DNA from: Tritrichomonas musculus
Taxonomy: Eukaryota; Parabasalia; Tritrichomonadida; Tritrichomonadidae
DNA: 64,000 nucleotides
Direction: 5' to 3'
NCBI GenBank assembly: GCA_039105265.1
Contig: JAPFFF010000033.1
Location: forward strand, 124,001-188,000
Positions 1-11,865 of the stretch are shown here, one piece after another. How positions within the stretch are numbered: position 1 is the stretch's first letter; each line of letters begins with the position of its first letter. Below the pieces are notes generated by a model. It made no database searches. It saw nothing but the letters and a program-made list of their open reading frames with translations, and was not told the origin of the DNA. Made by a program: the position numbers and the translations under genes.

Positions 1-311
1 TGATAGATTTTATAATTATTTTTTGAAAAGAATAAATTTTTTTGATAGAATTTATAAAAATGATGAATTTATTTTATGGTAATCAAATAGTAAAGTTCTA
101 ATTATTTCCAATAAAGAAAAACCAAATATAAAAGTAAAATAAAAAGAATATAAAAAATATTAAATATCTATGATGGAAGTAAAACATTAATAATGTAATT
201 TTTAAACAATAAAGAAGAATATTATTACTCCTTTACATACAATTAATTATATTTTTCATATAAAAGGCCAATAATACTAGAAAAACAGCTAAAATAACTC
301 CTCACTTCCAA
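1..311. other. AT-rich non-coding stretch
   Basis: No reading frame of note, RNA gene or repeat end was seen. It lies downstream of the degenerate minus-strand gene that ends near 312. Confidence 0.5.
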
Positions 312-1015
312 TCAAACGAAATTGGATCTTTTTGAGATTTTTTGTCTGATGTTGGTACTTCGTTGAGAGTGTTTCTTAAATAATCTAAATTGTTTTTTCT
401 TCATTTCTGATCCAAACATTTCAATTATATGATCATAAACTTTGTAATGAATTTTATTTGGATTCTGATATTTGCGATTCTTTTTCCTAATTGCTTCTGT
501 AGCAAATAGGAGCAAATGTTCATAAAGATTGGCTCCATTTAATTGATCATCATTAATTCGAAGTGGAAATTATTTGTTAAAATAAATCAAAGATGGCACG
601 TTATTTATCATGTACGATATATCAAGTGCCAATCTCAACGAAATTTAAACATAAAAAAGTAGGGGTAGCTGCTGTTTCGAAGAAAAATAAACTCTGAGAA
701 AAACTTGGTACCTTAATTTTTTTCATTGAAGGATTTACATTAGCGAATGGTTAATAATCTTTCTCTTGATCAAACTTGCTTTTAATTACATCTTCATTTG
801 GAGCATATAATAATCTACGAATCAAAGAACAAAAAACTTCTTGAATCATTAATTCAGTAAAAGGAGTAACACCTTCATTACCAGTATTATCCATTATTCC
901 TATTAATTCGTTTACTTCATTTTGGTATTTGATATTTGAAAATATTTTTCAATGCCTATTTGGCCATTTCTTCTTGGAATTTGATTTAAATCAACAAATG
1001 AAGGCAGTATATCAA
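312..1015 (-). pseudogene. degenerate gene of unknown family
   Basis: On the minus strand several protein-like segments follow one another in different frames: one beginning VIDILPSFVDLNQIPRRNGQ near 1015, one containing NELIGIMDNTGNEGVTPF near 900, and a 67-codon open frame (312-515) with HLLLFATEAIRKKNRKYQ. They have ordinary coding composition (charged residues, few low-complexity runs) but are separated by stops and frame changes, which suggests one decayed gene of roughly 230 codons. I do not recognise the family. The start is missing or unrecognisable. Confidence 0.35.
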
Positions 1016-1059
1016 TTACAATTAAAATATGAATGTGATTGAACTCTATTCAAATTTGA

Positions 1060-1824
1060 ATGACAAAACTAGGGCAAAAAATATATTTTCTATTCAAATT
1101 TGAATATAAAAAAATTTTTGATTTCAATTCAAACGTATTTCTCATCATTTTTTTGAAAACATTTGATCTAAAGATTATATCAACATCAGTAAAGAGTTTA
1201 GAAAATTCGATTTTCTGCTATTGTTCCTCGTTGACACAAATCACAATTCCTCCTTCTGTTAATAGTATTGGAAACTATTCTTTCTGCAAGTGCTTTGCAT
1301 TGAAGCAAGTCACAATCTCTTCTTCGGTAACTCAAATCGGATTAAATTCTTTTGATGAATGCACATCATTGGTACAAGTATTATTTACAATTCCATCTTC
1401 TTTAACTCAAATTGGAGGTTTTGCTTTTCACAAATGTTCGTCACTGAAGCAATTTTCAATTCCTGCTTCTGTAACTCAAATTGAAAGTGGTGCTTTCGAT
1501 GAATGTTCATCACTTCAGCAAATACTAATTCCTTCTTCTGTAAAACAAATTGGCAATGCTGCTTTTTGTGATTGTTCATCATTGGCAAATGTGTCATTTA
1601 AAACACCTTCTTCATTAACTCACATCGGAGTTAGTGCCTTTCATGGGTGCCTATCATTGACTCAAATAATTATTCCTTCCTCTGTTATAGAAATTGGTAA
1701 AAAGCCTTTCAGTAATTGCTTGTCATTAAAACAAATATCAATTCCCAGATCTTTAAATACATCGTCAAATATGAAACATTTCTATTTTGATATTAATACA
1801 AAAGTAGAAGTAATTATCAGGTAA
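1060..1824 (+). CDS. BspA-type leucine-rich-repeat protein, probably 5'-truncated
   Basis: From about residue 45 to 245 this is a run of roughly nine 23-residue TpLRR/BspA repeats of the form (S)SLxQIxIPxSVxxIGxxAFxxC, the repeat used in trichomonad BspA-like surface or secreted proteins implicated in adhesion and protein binding. The first 40 residues are hydrophobic and AT-driven (FLFKFEYKKIFDFNSNVFLIIFL) and do not look like a BspA N-terminus. The sequence just upstream has a repeated imperfect palindrome around attcaaatttgaat. No C-terminal membrane segment is present. I infer that the LRR part was cut off from a larger gene; BspA repeats here are often joined to DUF3447 regions or kinases, but no such partner is visible upstream. 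Function is inferred from the repeat only. Confidence 0.6.
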   Translation: MTKLGQKIYFLFKFEYKKIFDFNSNVFLIIFLKTFDLKIISTSVKSLENSIFCYCSSLTQITIPPSVNSIGNYSFCKCFALKQVTISSSVTQIGLNSFDECTSLVQVLFTIPSSLTQIGGFAFHKCSSLKQFSIPASVTQIESGAFDECSSLQQILIPSSVKQIGNAAFCDCSSLANVSFKTPSSLTHIGVSAFHGCLSLTQIIIPSSVIEIGKKPFSNCLSLKQISIPRSLNTSSNMKHFYFDINTKVEVIIR

Positions 1825-2930
1825 AATTAAAGTATTTTTTTTTTTAATAATTTGAAGTTATTTTTTGAATTTATAATTCTATATAGAACATTTATTAGAA
1901 GAAACCAAAAGTAGATAATGATAGCAAAAAAAAAAAATAATATATATTTCGTGATTTTATAAAATTTTAATAAATTTGTCACATTTATTTTTTAATTTCT
2001 CATATTTACTCCCAAAACAAAATAAATAATAATTTTTAAAGTATTTTGAAAAATAATATTTGACTATTTTTAACAATAATATGGATTATTTTAAACCTAG
2101 GATTATATGATAATAATTTTATAATTTGTTTATAATTTATCATGAAAATACATTATTTTTTGCATAATTTCAATAAGTTTTTTAGGGAGCATCCCACAAA
2201 TATTCTGAGAATAAAATATTTTTTCAATTGTTTATAACGTTCTAAATAAATAATAATTGTATTATATCTTGAAATACGAAATGTAAAAATAAATAATTAA
2301 ATCAAAAAATAATTTAAATATATATATTTAAATCCAAATATTATATGCATATTAAAAAAAAAAAAAAAAAAAAGGGGAATACTTATCGCCCCCGATACTT
2401 ATTGACCCCGGAGGTTAAGGTCAATATTGACCTTGTATCGTACATCAGAAAAAAAAGTTCGAAACTTTTTTGCACTTTTGCAAAAAAAAAACATGAGTAA
2501 GCTACTCATGCTTTTTTTCATCTTTTTTCTATATAAAAAAATTATAAACGTATTATTTTAGTATTAGTCGATATTGATCTTTATTATAAACATTCGCTAA
2601 TAAGCAATCAGACAAAAGTATTTTCAGGCTATCACTTTATTGTTTTAAGCTATATACCTACGTATGTTCCAGCATTTCATTAATATTATTTATATTAAAA
2701 ACTATATATATCTTCAAAATCAAAAAGCAATCATATTAATATAAGCGATACCATTATATATTTTATGCAACTAGATTTGGCATTTAATTTCTACTTTATG
2801 AATATATCTTATAAAATTTCGATAATAAAAATTGATTAGATTGAGAAATTTTGATGTTTATAAGTTTGTTATATATTAAATAAATTGATTTTTATATTTT
2901 TAATCATCAAGATCACGGTTAGATGGTATC
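1825..2930. other. AT-rich non-coding region with a short GC-richer patch
   Basis: No gene seen. A run of about 21 A near 2353-2373 is followed by G4 and a patch to about 2530 that is richer in G and C than its surroundings. This patch holds a perfect 18-bp palindrome (2417-2434, aaggtcaatattgacctt) and a short hairpin catgagta/tactcatg near 2491-2509. The role of the patch is unknown. Confidence 0.45.
2417..2434. repeat. perfect 18-bp palindrome
   Basis: The sequence aaggtcaat/attgacctt is its own reverse complement. A related perfect palindrome, ggttcaatattgaacc, sits at 44769-44784. It could be a dimeric protein site or chance. Confidence 0.5.
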
Positions 2931-2934
2931 TTAA

Positions 2935-3264
2935 GGGACCACTATCATATTTTTTTGTAAACATTTCAATATTGAGAAAACTCATAGAAAAGAAAATTCA
3001 ATAGATGTTATCTCGGAAAAAGTTTAAAACTTTAAAATTTCACCATTCCGATCATTTTTGTAAAATTTTTACTCCTTTCAACTTTTAAATTTTTATTGAA
3101 AAAAGGGAATAGGCTTAAAAGAAGAATAGAAATAAATGATATGTAATTTATATAATTTATATATACCAAAATATAGCAAAAATACTCAAGAAATAATTTT
3201 TTTTATGTCAATTAATTTTGTGATAACTCATAGAATTTTTAACATAGAATTTGATAGTGGTCCC
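2935..3264. mobile_element. 330-bp MITE flanked by TTAA
   Basis: The ends are inverted copies: GGGACCACTATCA at the left and TGATAGTGGTCCC at the right. Each is flanked by TTAA (2931-2934 and 3265-3268), the target duplication typical of piggyBac-type transposons. There is no coding capacity, so it is non-autonomous. It is a different family from the 240-bp TTAA elements at 21.2 and 58.5 kb because the terminal repeats differ. Confidence 0.75.
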
Positions 3265-3268
3265 TTAA

Positions 3269-4403
3269 AAAAAATATCATATTTATATTTTATCTCATTC
3301 AATACATATCATTAAAAACTATAATATTGTATTTGATGTTAATCACATAATTAAAATGCCATGATTAAACTCAATAAATAATTCTCGCCTAACTTAATGA
3401 CCTTCTTTGTTAGTTCTGTTTTTAATTGGACAAAAATGAAATGGCTTTGAATGGATGTCGCTTTGACAAAACTTTGATCTGAACTGAATTGACCTTGATT
3501 CTACCTGAATTGTTGTTTTTTTGGAAAAAATTTTTAAATGACAGAGCAATTGACTTTTATCATTTGTTTTAGTTGATGAAAGACTTTGAATTAATTGTGT
3601 TGATGCTTCAAATATCACCCTTATATTATTTTAACTTAATTTTTACTTTTGAGTTACCTATTTTAACTTAAGTTATTATTAACGAGATATTATTCGAATT
3701 AACATTTGAGCTATTATTAATTGATGAAATGTTATTGTTGATATATTATTGAAATGGTAGAAGTTCTTACCTTTAGATTGTAATTGGTAATTTGATATAT
3801 TATTAAAGAAAAATATGAAAGTGATATTAGGAGGTGAAATGTAGGGTGAAAAATCGCCCATTTACCTTTGAATTATATTTAAATGAAATGTTATTTAGGT
3901 GATTATTATTTGATGGATTATTATTTAATGATATATTGATTTGATTAGAATTGAATTGGGATTAGAATATCATTGAAATGAATTGCGATGAAATATTATT
4001 AAAATGAATTGTATTTGTCATGTTTTGACTTGAACTATGATTAAAGGAATATTTTTTATTAAGATATTATTGAAATGGTTTGATTGAAATTTTTTTTGTA
4101 ATAGATGAGATATTATTAAAAATTATTTGAGTGAGTGATATTAGTTTATTTTTGAATTGAATTAGAAGTGAAAAGATCTGATTTTATCCTGCTTTTTTTA
4201 ATATGAGATATAAATGATTAGGTTTTGTTGATATTATATTAAAATTAATGTGAATGTTTATAATAATTTTCAATAATTATATATAAACAGGCTTTATGTT
4301 GAATTCTAATTTAAAAATATTAAATCTAAAAAAATGATATTTTGGAAAAATGTAACCATTTTTGTAAATATAGATATTACGGATTGTCCAATAAATCGAA
4401 TAT
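3269..4403. other. non-coding region with a C-poor strand
   Basis: No gene is supported. Between about 3640 and 4260 the plus strand has very few C residues and consists of loosely repeated pieces such as gatattattgaaatgg and gaaatgttatt. This looks like an old decayed simple repeat or a strongly strand-asymmetric transcribed stretch. Short ORFs here have no protein-like character. Confidence 0.4.
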
Positions 4404-4410
4404 TTTTATT

Positions 4411-5284
4411 TAAGCTTGTAAAATATACCCAAATGTAAAAAAAAGACCTGGTCTTGGTGATTCTTTCTGGTCTTTTGGCGATTTTAATAAATCTTTTAAA
4501 AAGTTATTTCTTATGAATTATTAAATAAAATGATTAAATGATATTTGATTAAATAATAATTCAATTTACGAATCAACATTCAATAAATTCAATGAATTTA
4601 TTTAATTACTCGGCTATATATATTCATAAAAATAAAAATACTATTAATATTTCAATGCATTATTTCAATGCATTATTTATTATTCGGCTATATATATTCA
4701 TAAAAATATAAATACTATTAATATTTTAAATACATTTTATATCGGTATATATTTAAAATATAAATGAAAAAAAATTATTTTCAATTGAAAAAATGCTTTT
4801 ATTGATTTTATTATATATTTATATCTTATTTTTTTTTTTTATTTTATATTTGATATTTTGAAAGCTTTACAAATCACCATCGCCAAAAAAACCGTTTTGG
4901 TGATCTCCAAAATATATGTAAACTATTCAAAATTGAATGCTGTCGCCAAAAGCCCAAGACCTGGGCTTTTGGTGAAATCGGTTATTTGGCTTTTCATCGT
5001 CAATATAAATGAGCTTTTTATTATTATTTTATATGATATATTATACAAATCATACAATTATTTTGTAATATTCAAAAAATAACATTTTTTTACTGAGAAA
5101 ATCTTATCGATTATTAATATGATTTTTGATAAAACTCATTTAATTCCTCTTTCAAATAATTCAATGGTTTATGACTTTTGATAAAACTAAATTTTATTAA
5201 TAAAATTTATTTGACAATAATATGGTTACATTTGGTGATTTTTAAAACCCAAAAAACGTTTATTTCACCAAATTTACAAGCTTA
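4411..5284. mobile_element. 874-bp non-autonomous hAT-like element
   Basis: The outermost bases are inverted copies, TAAGCTTGTAAA at the left and TTTACAAGCTTA at the right, flanked by the 7-bp direct repeat ttttatt (4404-4410 and 5285-5291). The terminal repeat resembles that of the better-supported 8-bp-TSD element at 20390 (TAGGCTTGTTA). Inside, imperfect inverted segments built around agacctggtct and ttttggcga near 4447-4490 and 4932-4975 add dyad symmetry. A 74-bp direct duplication begins at 4611 and 4685. No transposase frame is present. The flanking repeat is AT-rich, so the call is moderate. Confidence 0.5.
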
Positions 5285-5291
5285 TTTTATT

Positions 5292-6320
5292 ATTTTGACA
5301 AATTATTAAATTAATGAAAATTAACATATTGATATTTGTCAGCTTTGTGTTTCATTTTTATTAGGTAACGGTTATTTTTTCAATGAAATATTGATATGAC
5401 TAACCTTAAAAGTAGGTAAAAGCAAGTCAAATTAATTCATTTTAATAATATTTCATCCCAATTCAACATAAGAAAATGCTGAGAAAAAATATGTTTTTTT
5501 TACAGAATACAGGTTTTTTTCAGCAACAAGTTTTTCTTGAATGGATTAACATTCCTGATATTAGTATTTAAATTCAAATTGTTTATTCAATAATTAAAAG
5601 CAAAATTGATTTCAAATACTTTCATTGTTTGTTAAAAAACACATGTAATATAAAACACATCGATTCAAATACTAATATATTATATCATGCATATGTAATG
5701 GTACACTTTATTACAATTAGAATATGTATTATGATTTAAAATTTTAAATTTTGTTTTATAAAATTTTTAAAAATTTTACCATCAAATCCAAATTGTTACT
5801 TTCTTAAATCGCCTTATAATAATAACTGTATTGATTAGATACCATTGCTGTTGAATCTGGATTTTATATTTGTTATTTAAGATGAGCTGCCAAAAAAAAA
5901 AGAGATATTGATTGAATATTTGAGAATTATCATTGAATGCGAAGATTATAGGTTTAGGCTGTGCTCCCTACTTTTACCCAGCCTAAACCGCTCCTTACAA
6001 GCTCATCTACAACTCTCTTTGCTCACTAGATGACTTCAAAAACTCATTTTAATTATCACACTTTAAACTCTTCTCTCTTTGTTTTGTTATTTTAGTTTAT
6101 AGATATGAATATACCATCAGATCTAAATATAAACAGTACACCAATAGAAACCTTATCTATACTTCTCGCAAAACGCAGTAAATATATAATCTATTCAAAG
6201 ATGTTAGAATATGTGATTCTCATGAGCATCAGAAGTTGATCTAATGTTGCCTTGCCTGCCTTCAAAATGAACTTGTTTTCTGAATGTTTAATTGGCAGTC
6301 TAATCTTTATTTCTGTTTCT
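5292..6320. other. AT-rich non-coding region
   Basis: No gene seen. The only structured feature is the hairpin at 5951-5989, listed separately. Confidence 0.4.
5951..5989. other. stable hairpin, candidate small RNA or element end
   Basis: An 11-bp perfect stem (ggtttaggctg with cagcctaaacc) encloses a 17-nt loop. It is much richer in G and C than its surroundings. It has no tRNA boxes. Its role is unknown. Confidence 0.4.
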
Positions 6321-6329
6321 CTCAACCAA

Positions 6330-6740
6330 TTGTTCTACAGATGATATATTACCCAGAGAGATCTGAATGATGATTGATAGTATCTTCTCTTCTATAATAC
6401 TTCAACATCCTAAGAATAGTAAGAAATTGGTTTGTAATTTCTAAAATCAATTTTTTCAAATTATGTATTTTCTTGTTCGATTCATATTTAAAGCAATCTT
6501 TTAATCTATCACACTCTTTCTTATCTTCTATCTTGAAATGCTTTGCTACTTGTCTTCCTTTTTTAATATGCTATTTACTTGTTTTATGGTATTTATCAAT
6601 CTCTGTTCCTTCTTCATCAAATTCATTAAATATAATTTAGTTGGAAGGCCTTCAAATAAATCCTTTCAGCAACTGTCTGGAGGTTATCAATGGTATTATA
6701 CTGGTGACTTCTATAAATTGATTTTAATTGATGAATGATA
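6330..6740 (-). pseudogene. decayed reading frame, family unknown
   Basis: The minus strand has a protein-like, lysine-rich stretch with segments such as EFDEEGTEIDKYHKTSK and FKIEDKKECDRLKDCF, then ILEITNQFLTILRMLKYYRR. It is interrupted by stops and continues in other frames on both sides. It looks like a coiled-coil-rich relic. I do not recognise the family, and it could be a chance open region. Confidence 0.22.
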
Positions 6741-8628
6741 TATCTAATTGATTGAAAACAACGATTCAAAAAAAGGAAGAAAATCTTGTATTAATTATAA
6801 AGGAACATGTTTTTGGTAGCAATTACCCAACATTTGAAACCCTATTGAATGGGAGATTCAATAATCCTACCATATAATACTTTTACAAATAATGAATAAA
6901 GAAGGCGGAAAAAACCGTCGACGAAGGAAATAAATGTCGACTCTGGCTCTGTGGTTAAGATAATCATCTGAATTTTTTTATATAAATATAACTTTTTTAT
7001 ATCTATCATTTGGAAGTACTTAAAAGCAGAAAAAATAAATATATGAGAAAGATTTTTATGTAAAAATGCATTTTTTTGAATGAAAAATCCCGCCAAAATT
7101 TCAAACAAAGAAAAATTAGATTATTCTTCTTATTTCCTACAATTAATTATAAAATCATCACATATAATTTCTTTAAAATACCACATTGATAATAATTTCT
7201 GATTATTCGGAGAAAAAAAACACATATATTGAGAAATAACAAAAAAAGTTTAAATATCAACACAAACTATGAATCAATTAGTGTATATATGATTATGATA
7301 GTTGATAATAGTTTTTTTGGTAAATAATGAGAAAAAAAAAAAAAAAAAAATTATAATGTTAAAAATTGTTTAAATAAGTATAAAATATTAAATACTTGCT
7401 CTATTCTATGCTTTTACTGTATGCTTTCATCTAGGTTTACTGATTTGACTGATTATATTGATTTTTATTTTTTCTTTTCTTTGATCTTCCGATTTTCTTA
7501 TTGACATTTGGATTCATCACTTGTGAATAAATAATTAATAGCATAAGATATTCGTTTGAACCTATTTTTTGTTTTAATTTCTTGAATAAAATCTGTCAAA
7601 TAAGCGAATAATTGAATAACCTTATAATATGGCTCCTCTGCTGTTTAATACTGACCTCAGATCTAGTTTCTTTTTGTTTTACAGCTAAGATATTGCTCTG
7701 ATGTACTTATTGATAAATAAAGAGCACGTTTATTTTTGCGATCAATTTCTCAATTTTCAATAAATAACGATAGTTTTTTTTATTGTTTTTTTATAAAAGA
7801 ATGCTAAAAATAGATTTCTTTTTGATATTTTCATTTTTTTCATATGTAATATATACTAATATTTATATAAAAATAAAGAAAAAGCTAAAACTTATTTTTT
7901 TTATTTTTTTCACATCACAGTTTATTTTTCATATCATTTTTTCAATTTTTTCTATATTTGAATTGATTTTTTTTGTTGAAAAAAATATATCTTATTTCTT
8001 ATAAAAGGATAATATTATAGACGCGTTTTCATCTACTGATGTCTATTATATAATATAAAAATCAGCGTCGACGTCGATTTCCATTATTTGGGAAATCTTG
8101 CGACTCGATGATTTTTTTTCATGTTTGAATAAAGAAATATCATATTTGGATTTTTAAAAAAAATCGATTGTAATATCGTGACTTTTTCTTTAATATTTAG
8201 TCTATGTCGACAGATAAATCCTTCGTCGACAGATAAATCCTTTTTCTTTATATTTAATTGATTTCATTTATAATCTAATGAATTCAAATCTTTTTACACT
8301 TGCTCAAAAGAATGATTTTGTATAAAAATCTATAAAAAAAAAAAAAAAAAAACAATATATGCTTTTTTGATTTTATTTATTTCTAAAGCTTTCACTTTTT
8401 TATAAAGTATATTATATACATATAATTAAAATTATATACCAAAATCAAATTTTGCTTTTTTTTATTTACTTTATTAGATATTGAATAGGTTTGTTTGATG
8501 CAAATCTTCCATTTTAAGATTTTGTTTCTGTTTCTTTTAATATCTAAATAATAAGATTTTTGATTGCTTTAAAATGATATTATATTTTAATTATTCTAGT
8601 TTATTTAAATAATAATAAATATAAACAA
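6741..8628. other. AT-rich non-coding region with a 25-bp inverted repeat pair
   Basis: No gene is supported; the ORFs here are AT-driven and hydrophobic. An inverted pair at 6917-6941 and 8206-8230, both of the form GTCGACGAAGGA...GTCGAC with a few mismatches, bounds about 1.3 kb and may be subterminal repeats of an old element. The right copy contains a duplicated gtcgacagataaatcct unit. Confidence 0.4.
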
Positions 8629-8630
8629 TA

Positions 8631-9722
8631 GAGTACGCCGAAATAGTGAATTGTTATTTGAAAAAAGTATCAATAATGAAAAAGCATAAGTTATTCCAAA
8701 GAAAATAAGTTTTTTATATTCAAACTTGTTAAATAAAGAAAAATAAAACTGTATGAAATAACTCTTCCTTTTTGTTCAACGTGAGTTTTTCTAAATAATC
8801 AAAAAATTCGATAGGTAATTGTTTTTATTCAAAAAAAAATTTTTTTCAGAAAAATTTGTTTTTCAAAAAAAACTATTTTTTTCAATAAATGTTTGTGATT
8901 TAGAAAAAATAGTTTTTCCAAGTTTTTTATATGAAATTCGATTTTATTTTTTTAATTCAGTATTGAATGAAAATTCAAATAATTTCAGCTCATAATGATC
9001 TTATTCTTATTCTTATTTACTTGAAATACCAAAGAATGTAATTTACAATAAATATTGTGTTTATTTTGAATATATTTATGATTGGTCATTAATTTTTTAA
9101 ACATATCATTTTAATTTCGGAATGATCAATATTCTGCTTTAACAAAGTGATTTTTAAAAATATATATCAAATAAATTATAAACTTTATATAATTGAATTC
9201 ATTGAATTATTCAAGAACGGGAAATCTATTTTCTTTTTTTCCCCAATTTTTTTTATCATCTGCCACCTCAACTAACTAATATAACTTCCAACCTGTAATT
9301 TTTTGGCCTATTGTTCATAAAAATCATTAATCTGTATTGGTTGGATTAATAGGAATATTTATTTTTCTAAAGAAACAAAAATCGTTTGCCTCATTGGATT
9401 ATAAATTTGTAAAACTTATTTTTTTTAGAAAAATATTACTAACAAAATAAACTCAAATACTAAAAAAAGAAGAAACTTGATTTTTTAAAAAATATTTTTT
9501 ATCGAAAATATCATGTTTTTTGTAATTCTCCACTTTTTCTGAAAAAAAGTTAGTTATTGTAAAATATATGATGATATTCAAAAAACACCAATTTTTCAAC
9601 AAAAACAAAGTTTTTATTTGGAAATGTTATTAAAAATACAAAAAGAATAGTATACCGAAAATATGGCGCTTTTTTGACTTTGTTAATTTTTTCAAAAAAG
9701 AAAACGCTATTTCGGCGTACTC
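8631..9722. mobile_element. 1.09-kb non-autonomous DNA transposon with TA target site
   Basis: The left end GAGTACGCCGAAATAG is matched by CTATTTCGGCGTACTC at the right, 16 bp perfect, and both ends are flanked by TA (8629-8630 and 9723-9724). A TA duplication with short terminal repeats points to the Tc1/mariner superfamily. There is no transposase frame; the interior is AT-rich and has degenerate sub-terminal copies (for example gtataccgaaaatatggcgc near 9651). It ends about 50 bp upstream of the MULE relic. Confidence 0.75.
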
Positions 9723-9773
9723 TAATATACCGTTTATAATTACAAAAATCGTTTATTTTTAAAAGTATTCAAT

Positions 9774-10590
9774 TTGTTATATTTTATTTATTTCATTTTT
9801 ATGTTTGAGAATTTCATCGAAGATGCTCCAGATCTACAAATAGACACACCTGATTTATTCAAGCATACTATTGAAAAAATAGTAGACGAAGATCTTAATC
9901 ATTACTTTAATTTTAATGATTATATTAAAAACTTATACTCAGAACTTAACTGTGGAGTTCCATATTTTGCTCGCCATACATCACTCAATTTTTCAAAAAA
10001 ATGTACTTGGCGTTTTGAATGCTGCTATGGAGGAAGAACACGAAAAACGATTAAAAATACAAGAAAAAGTTGGAAATGTAAAAGTTATATTGAATTTACT
10101 GTTGAAAAAAAAGGAAATAACATGTATATAACCTTAAAAAAAGCAGATTGGACTCATTCACATCCAGTAGAAGGATTATTTAATATATCAAATTCAATAA
10201 TTCCTGAATCCAAAATAATGGAAATAAGCGATGCGATTCAAAAAGGTGCTTTACCTACCGAAATACGTAAAAAACCAGATTATGCCTTAATTCCTCCGAA
10301 AAAGTTTTACCAAATAAAACAAAAGTGCAAAAAAATAAAGAATTAAATGAAATAGAATTATTTATTCAAAACTGTGAAAATATCAAAGATATTTTCCACA
10401 TTGTAAACCATTGGAAAACTGAACAATTAACAAATGTAACAAAATACAATGGATCCACATTTATTTCAAAACGTTTTTATGATTTGAATATAGCCACCGA
10501 TATTGTTTTCATGGATGACACATGCTGCGTTAATTATTTTGATTTTCCACTTATTTGTATTACGTTTTTATTTTTTGATATAATGCAATT
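9774..10590 (+). pseudogene. MULE (Mutator-like) transposase relic
   Basis: The first open frame (9774-10346) contains a FAR1/WRKY-GCM1-like zinc-binding domain, with the spaced Cys and His residues of CTWRFECCYGG, WKCKSYIEF and WTHSHPVEG at about residues 80-145. The following frame (to about 10590) begins the MULE catalytic domain: VFMDDTCCVNYFDFPL carries the first catalytic Asp in its usual context. The two parts are in different frames, changing at an A7 run near 10327, and the rest of the catalytic core is missing, so the copy is dead. MULEs are a known abundant class in trichomonads. No terminal repeats were found. Confidence 0.65.
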
Positions 10591-11149
10591 ACTATATTAA
10601 ATACATTAATATAAAATGTAAAATGGCATCATGATACATTCCTTCAAATATTTGGGGAATTATAGGTTTGTAATAATATCCACAAAGGTATATATAAAAA
10701 AAAAAAAATAATTTTGTTTTCAACCATGATTCAACTTGATTCTTATAATTTAAGACTTGTTTCGTTTCTAGATAAAATAATGCTTGAATTGTTGCAGATA
10801 AATTACTAGTACGATGATGATTTGATGGTTCATAACATTTGGTTTACTCTTTCTCTACTAAATTATAACTTATCCAATTTTGTTTTGTTGAGCTCTTGGG
10901 CACATATTGTAGTTTCAGGAAGTATAATTACCTGCAATTCGTAAATATCTTTGTAAGAAGATTGATCTCAAGCATTATATACTATATAAGATATTGTCAA
11001 TTTACAATATTATTTTTCATTGAATATAATGTTCATTTCAAATACAAAAGAAAGCAGATAATTTTCCTTTGAAGATAGTGATACTCGTAGAACTAATGCT
11101 CCTCCCACGCCCAACAGCTTCTGAAGCTTCTCAAACGACTTACTCATAT
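10591..11149. other. non-coding stretch between two transposase relics
   Basis: No gene or repeat end was recognised. Parts may be the eroded 3' end of the minus-strand transposase that follows. Confidence 0.35.
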
Positions 11150-11865
11150 GGAGATGCCTAATAGATATCATATAATGTAAAAAAGTCCCTAATGAAATGA
11201 AATTTATTTTTTTCCTATATTCCAATCCAGAAACTTCTATATGTACTGGACCCAGTCTCGCTATCTGCTAATACTTGCCAAAAGTCGACTATAATAATAT
11301 GAATCTAAGTGCAATGATATTACTACTCCTGTAGACTAAGATCCAGCATATATACGACGGCAAAAGTATATATCAGAAGAAAGTAAATTCTATAAAATGA
11401 TTTTTGAAGTACCATCAGATTATATAATACCACCGCATTTACAATCTAAATTATCAGAATATTGTTTTTGCAATTAATGTGACTTAATATTATTGCACTC
11501 CCAAGTGTACTCTCTGGAATCTGTTACTTTCCAATGTGTTTCATCTACATTCAATATATTTGCTGGAGAGACATGATTGTTAAAAACTCAATAATTGACT
11601 TTTGTGAAGATGTTGATCTTCGTTTTCGATTATATTTTCGTCTTGAAAATTTATGAACTCGTTTGAATCTTGTAATCCATTTATGAGAAGCAGCAAACAG
11701 ATGATTGTAGTCTAATTCATGCATTTTATAATAATACCTGATAGCAACTTGTCTTATAAATTCATTTGATATTAAAATGTTTTGTTCTTCATAAATTTGC
11801 ATAATAATTTCAGCAATTAAGGTTTCTTGTTTGTCAGTAAACATATATGGTGAAGAGCTGGTCAA
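11150..11865 (-). pseudogene. pogo/Tc-like transposase relic
   Basis: The minus-strand frame from 11865 to 11551 reads like the DNA-binding half of pogo/Tigger/Tc5-type transposases. It ends in a CENP-B-type second helix-turn-helix, with HLFAASHKWITRFKRVHKF followed by a basic run (RRKYNRKRRS). After a frame change, ANILNVDETHWKVTDSREY (about 11565-11510) supplies the first Asp of a DDE_1-type catalytic core (NVDET context). Further downstream the frame decays quickly. The start ATG at 11865 may be original. This is a dead DNA transposon copy; no terminal repeats were found. Confidence 0.55.

Noticed and set aside
6937-6975. tRNA-like A box (gctctgtggttaagat)
   Set aside because: No B box or cloverleaf follows within the right distance.
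7783-8004. 73-codon hydrophobic ORF
   Set aside because: It consists almost only of F, I, K, L and Y in T-rich DNA, with no structure beyond base composition.
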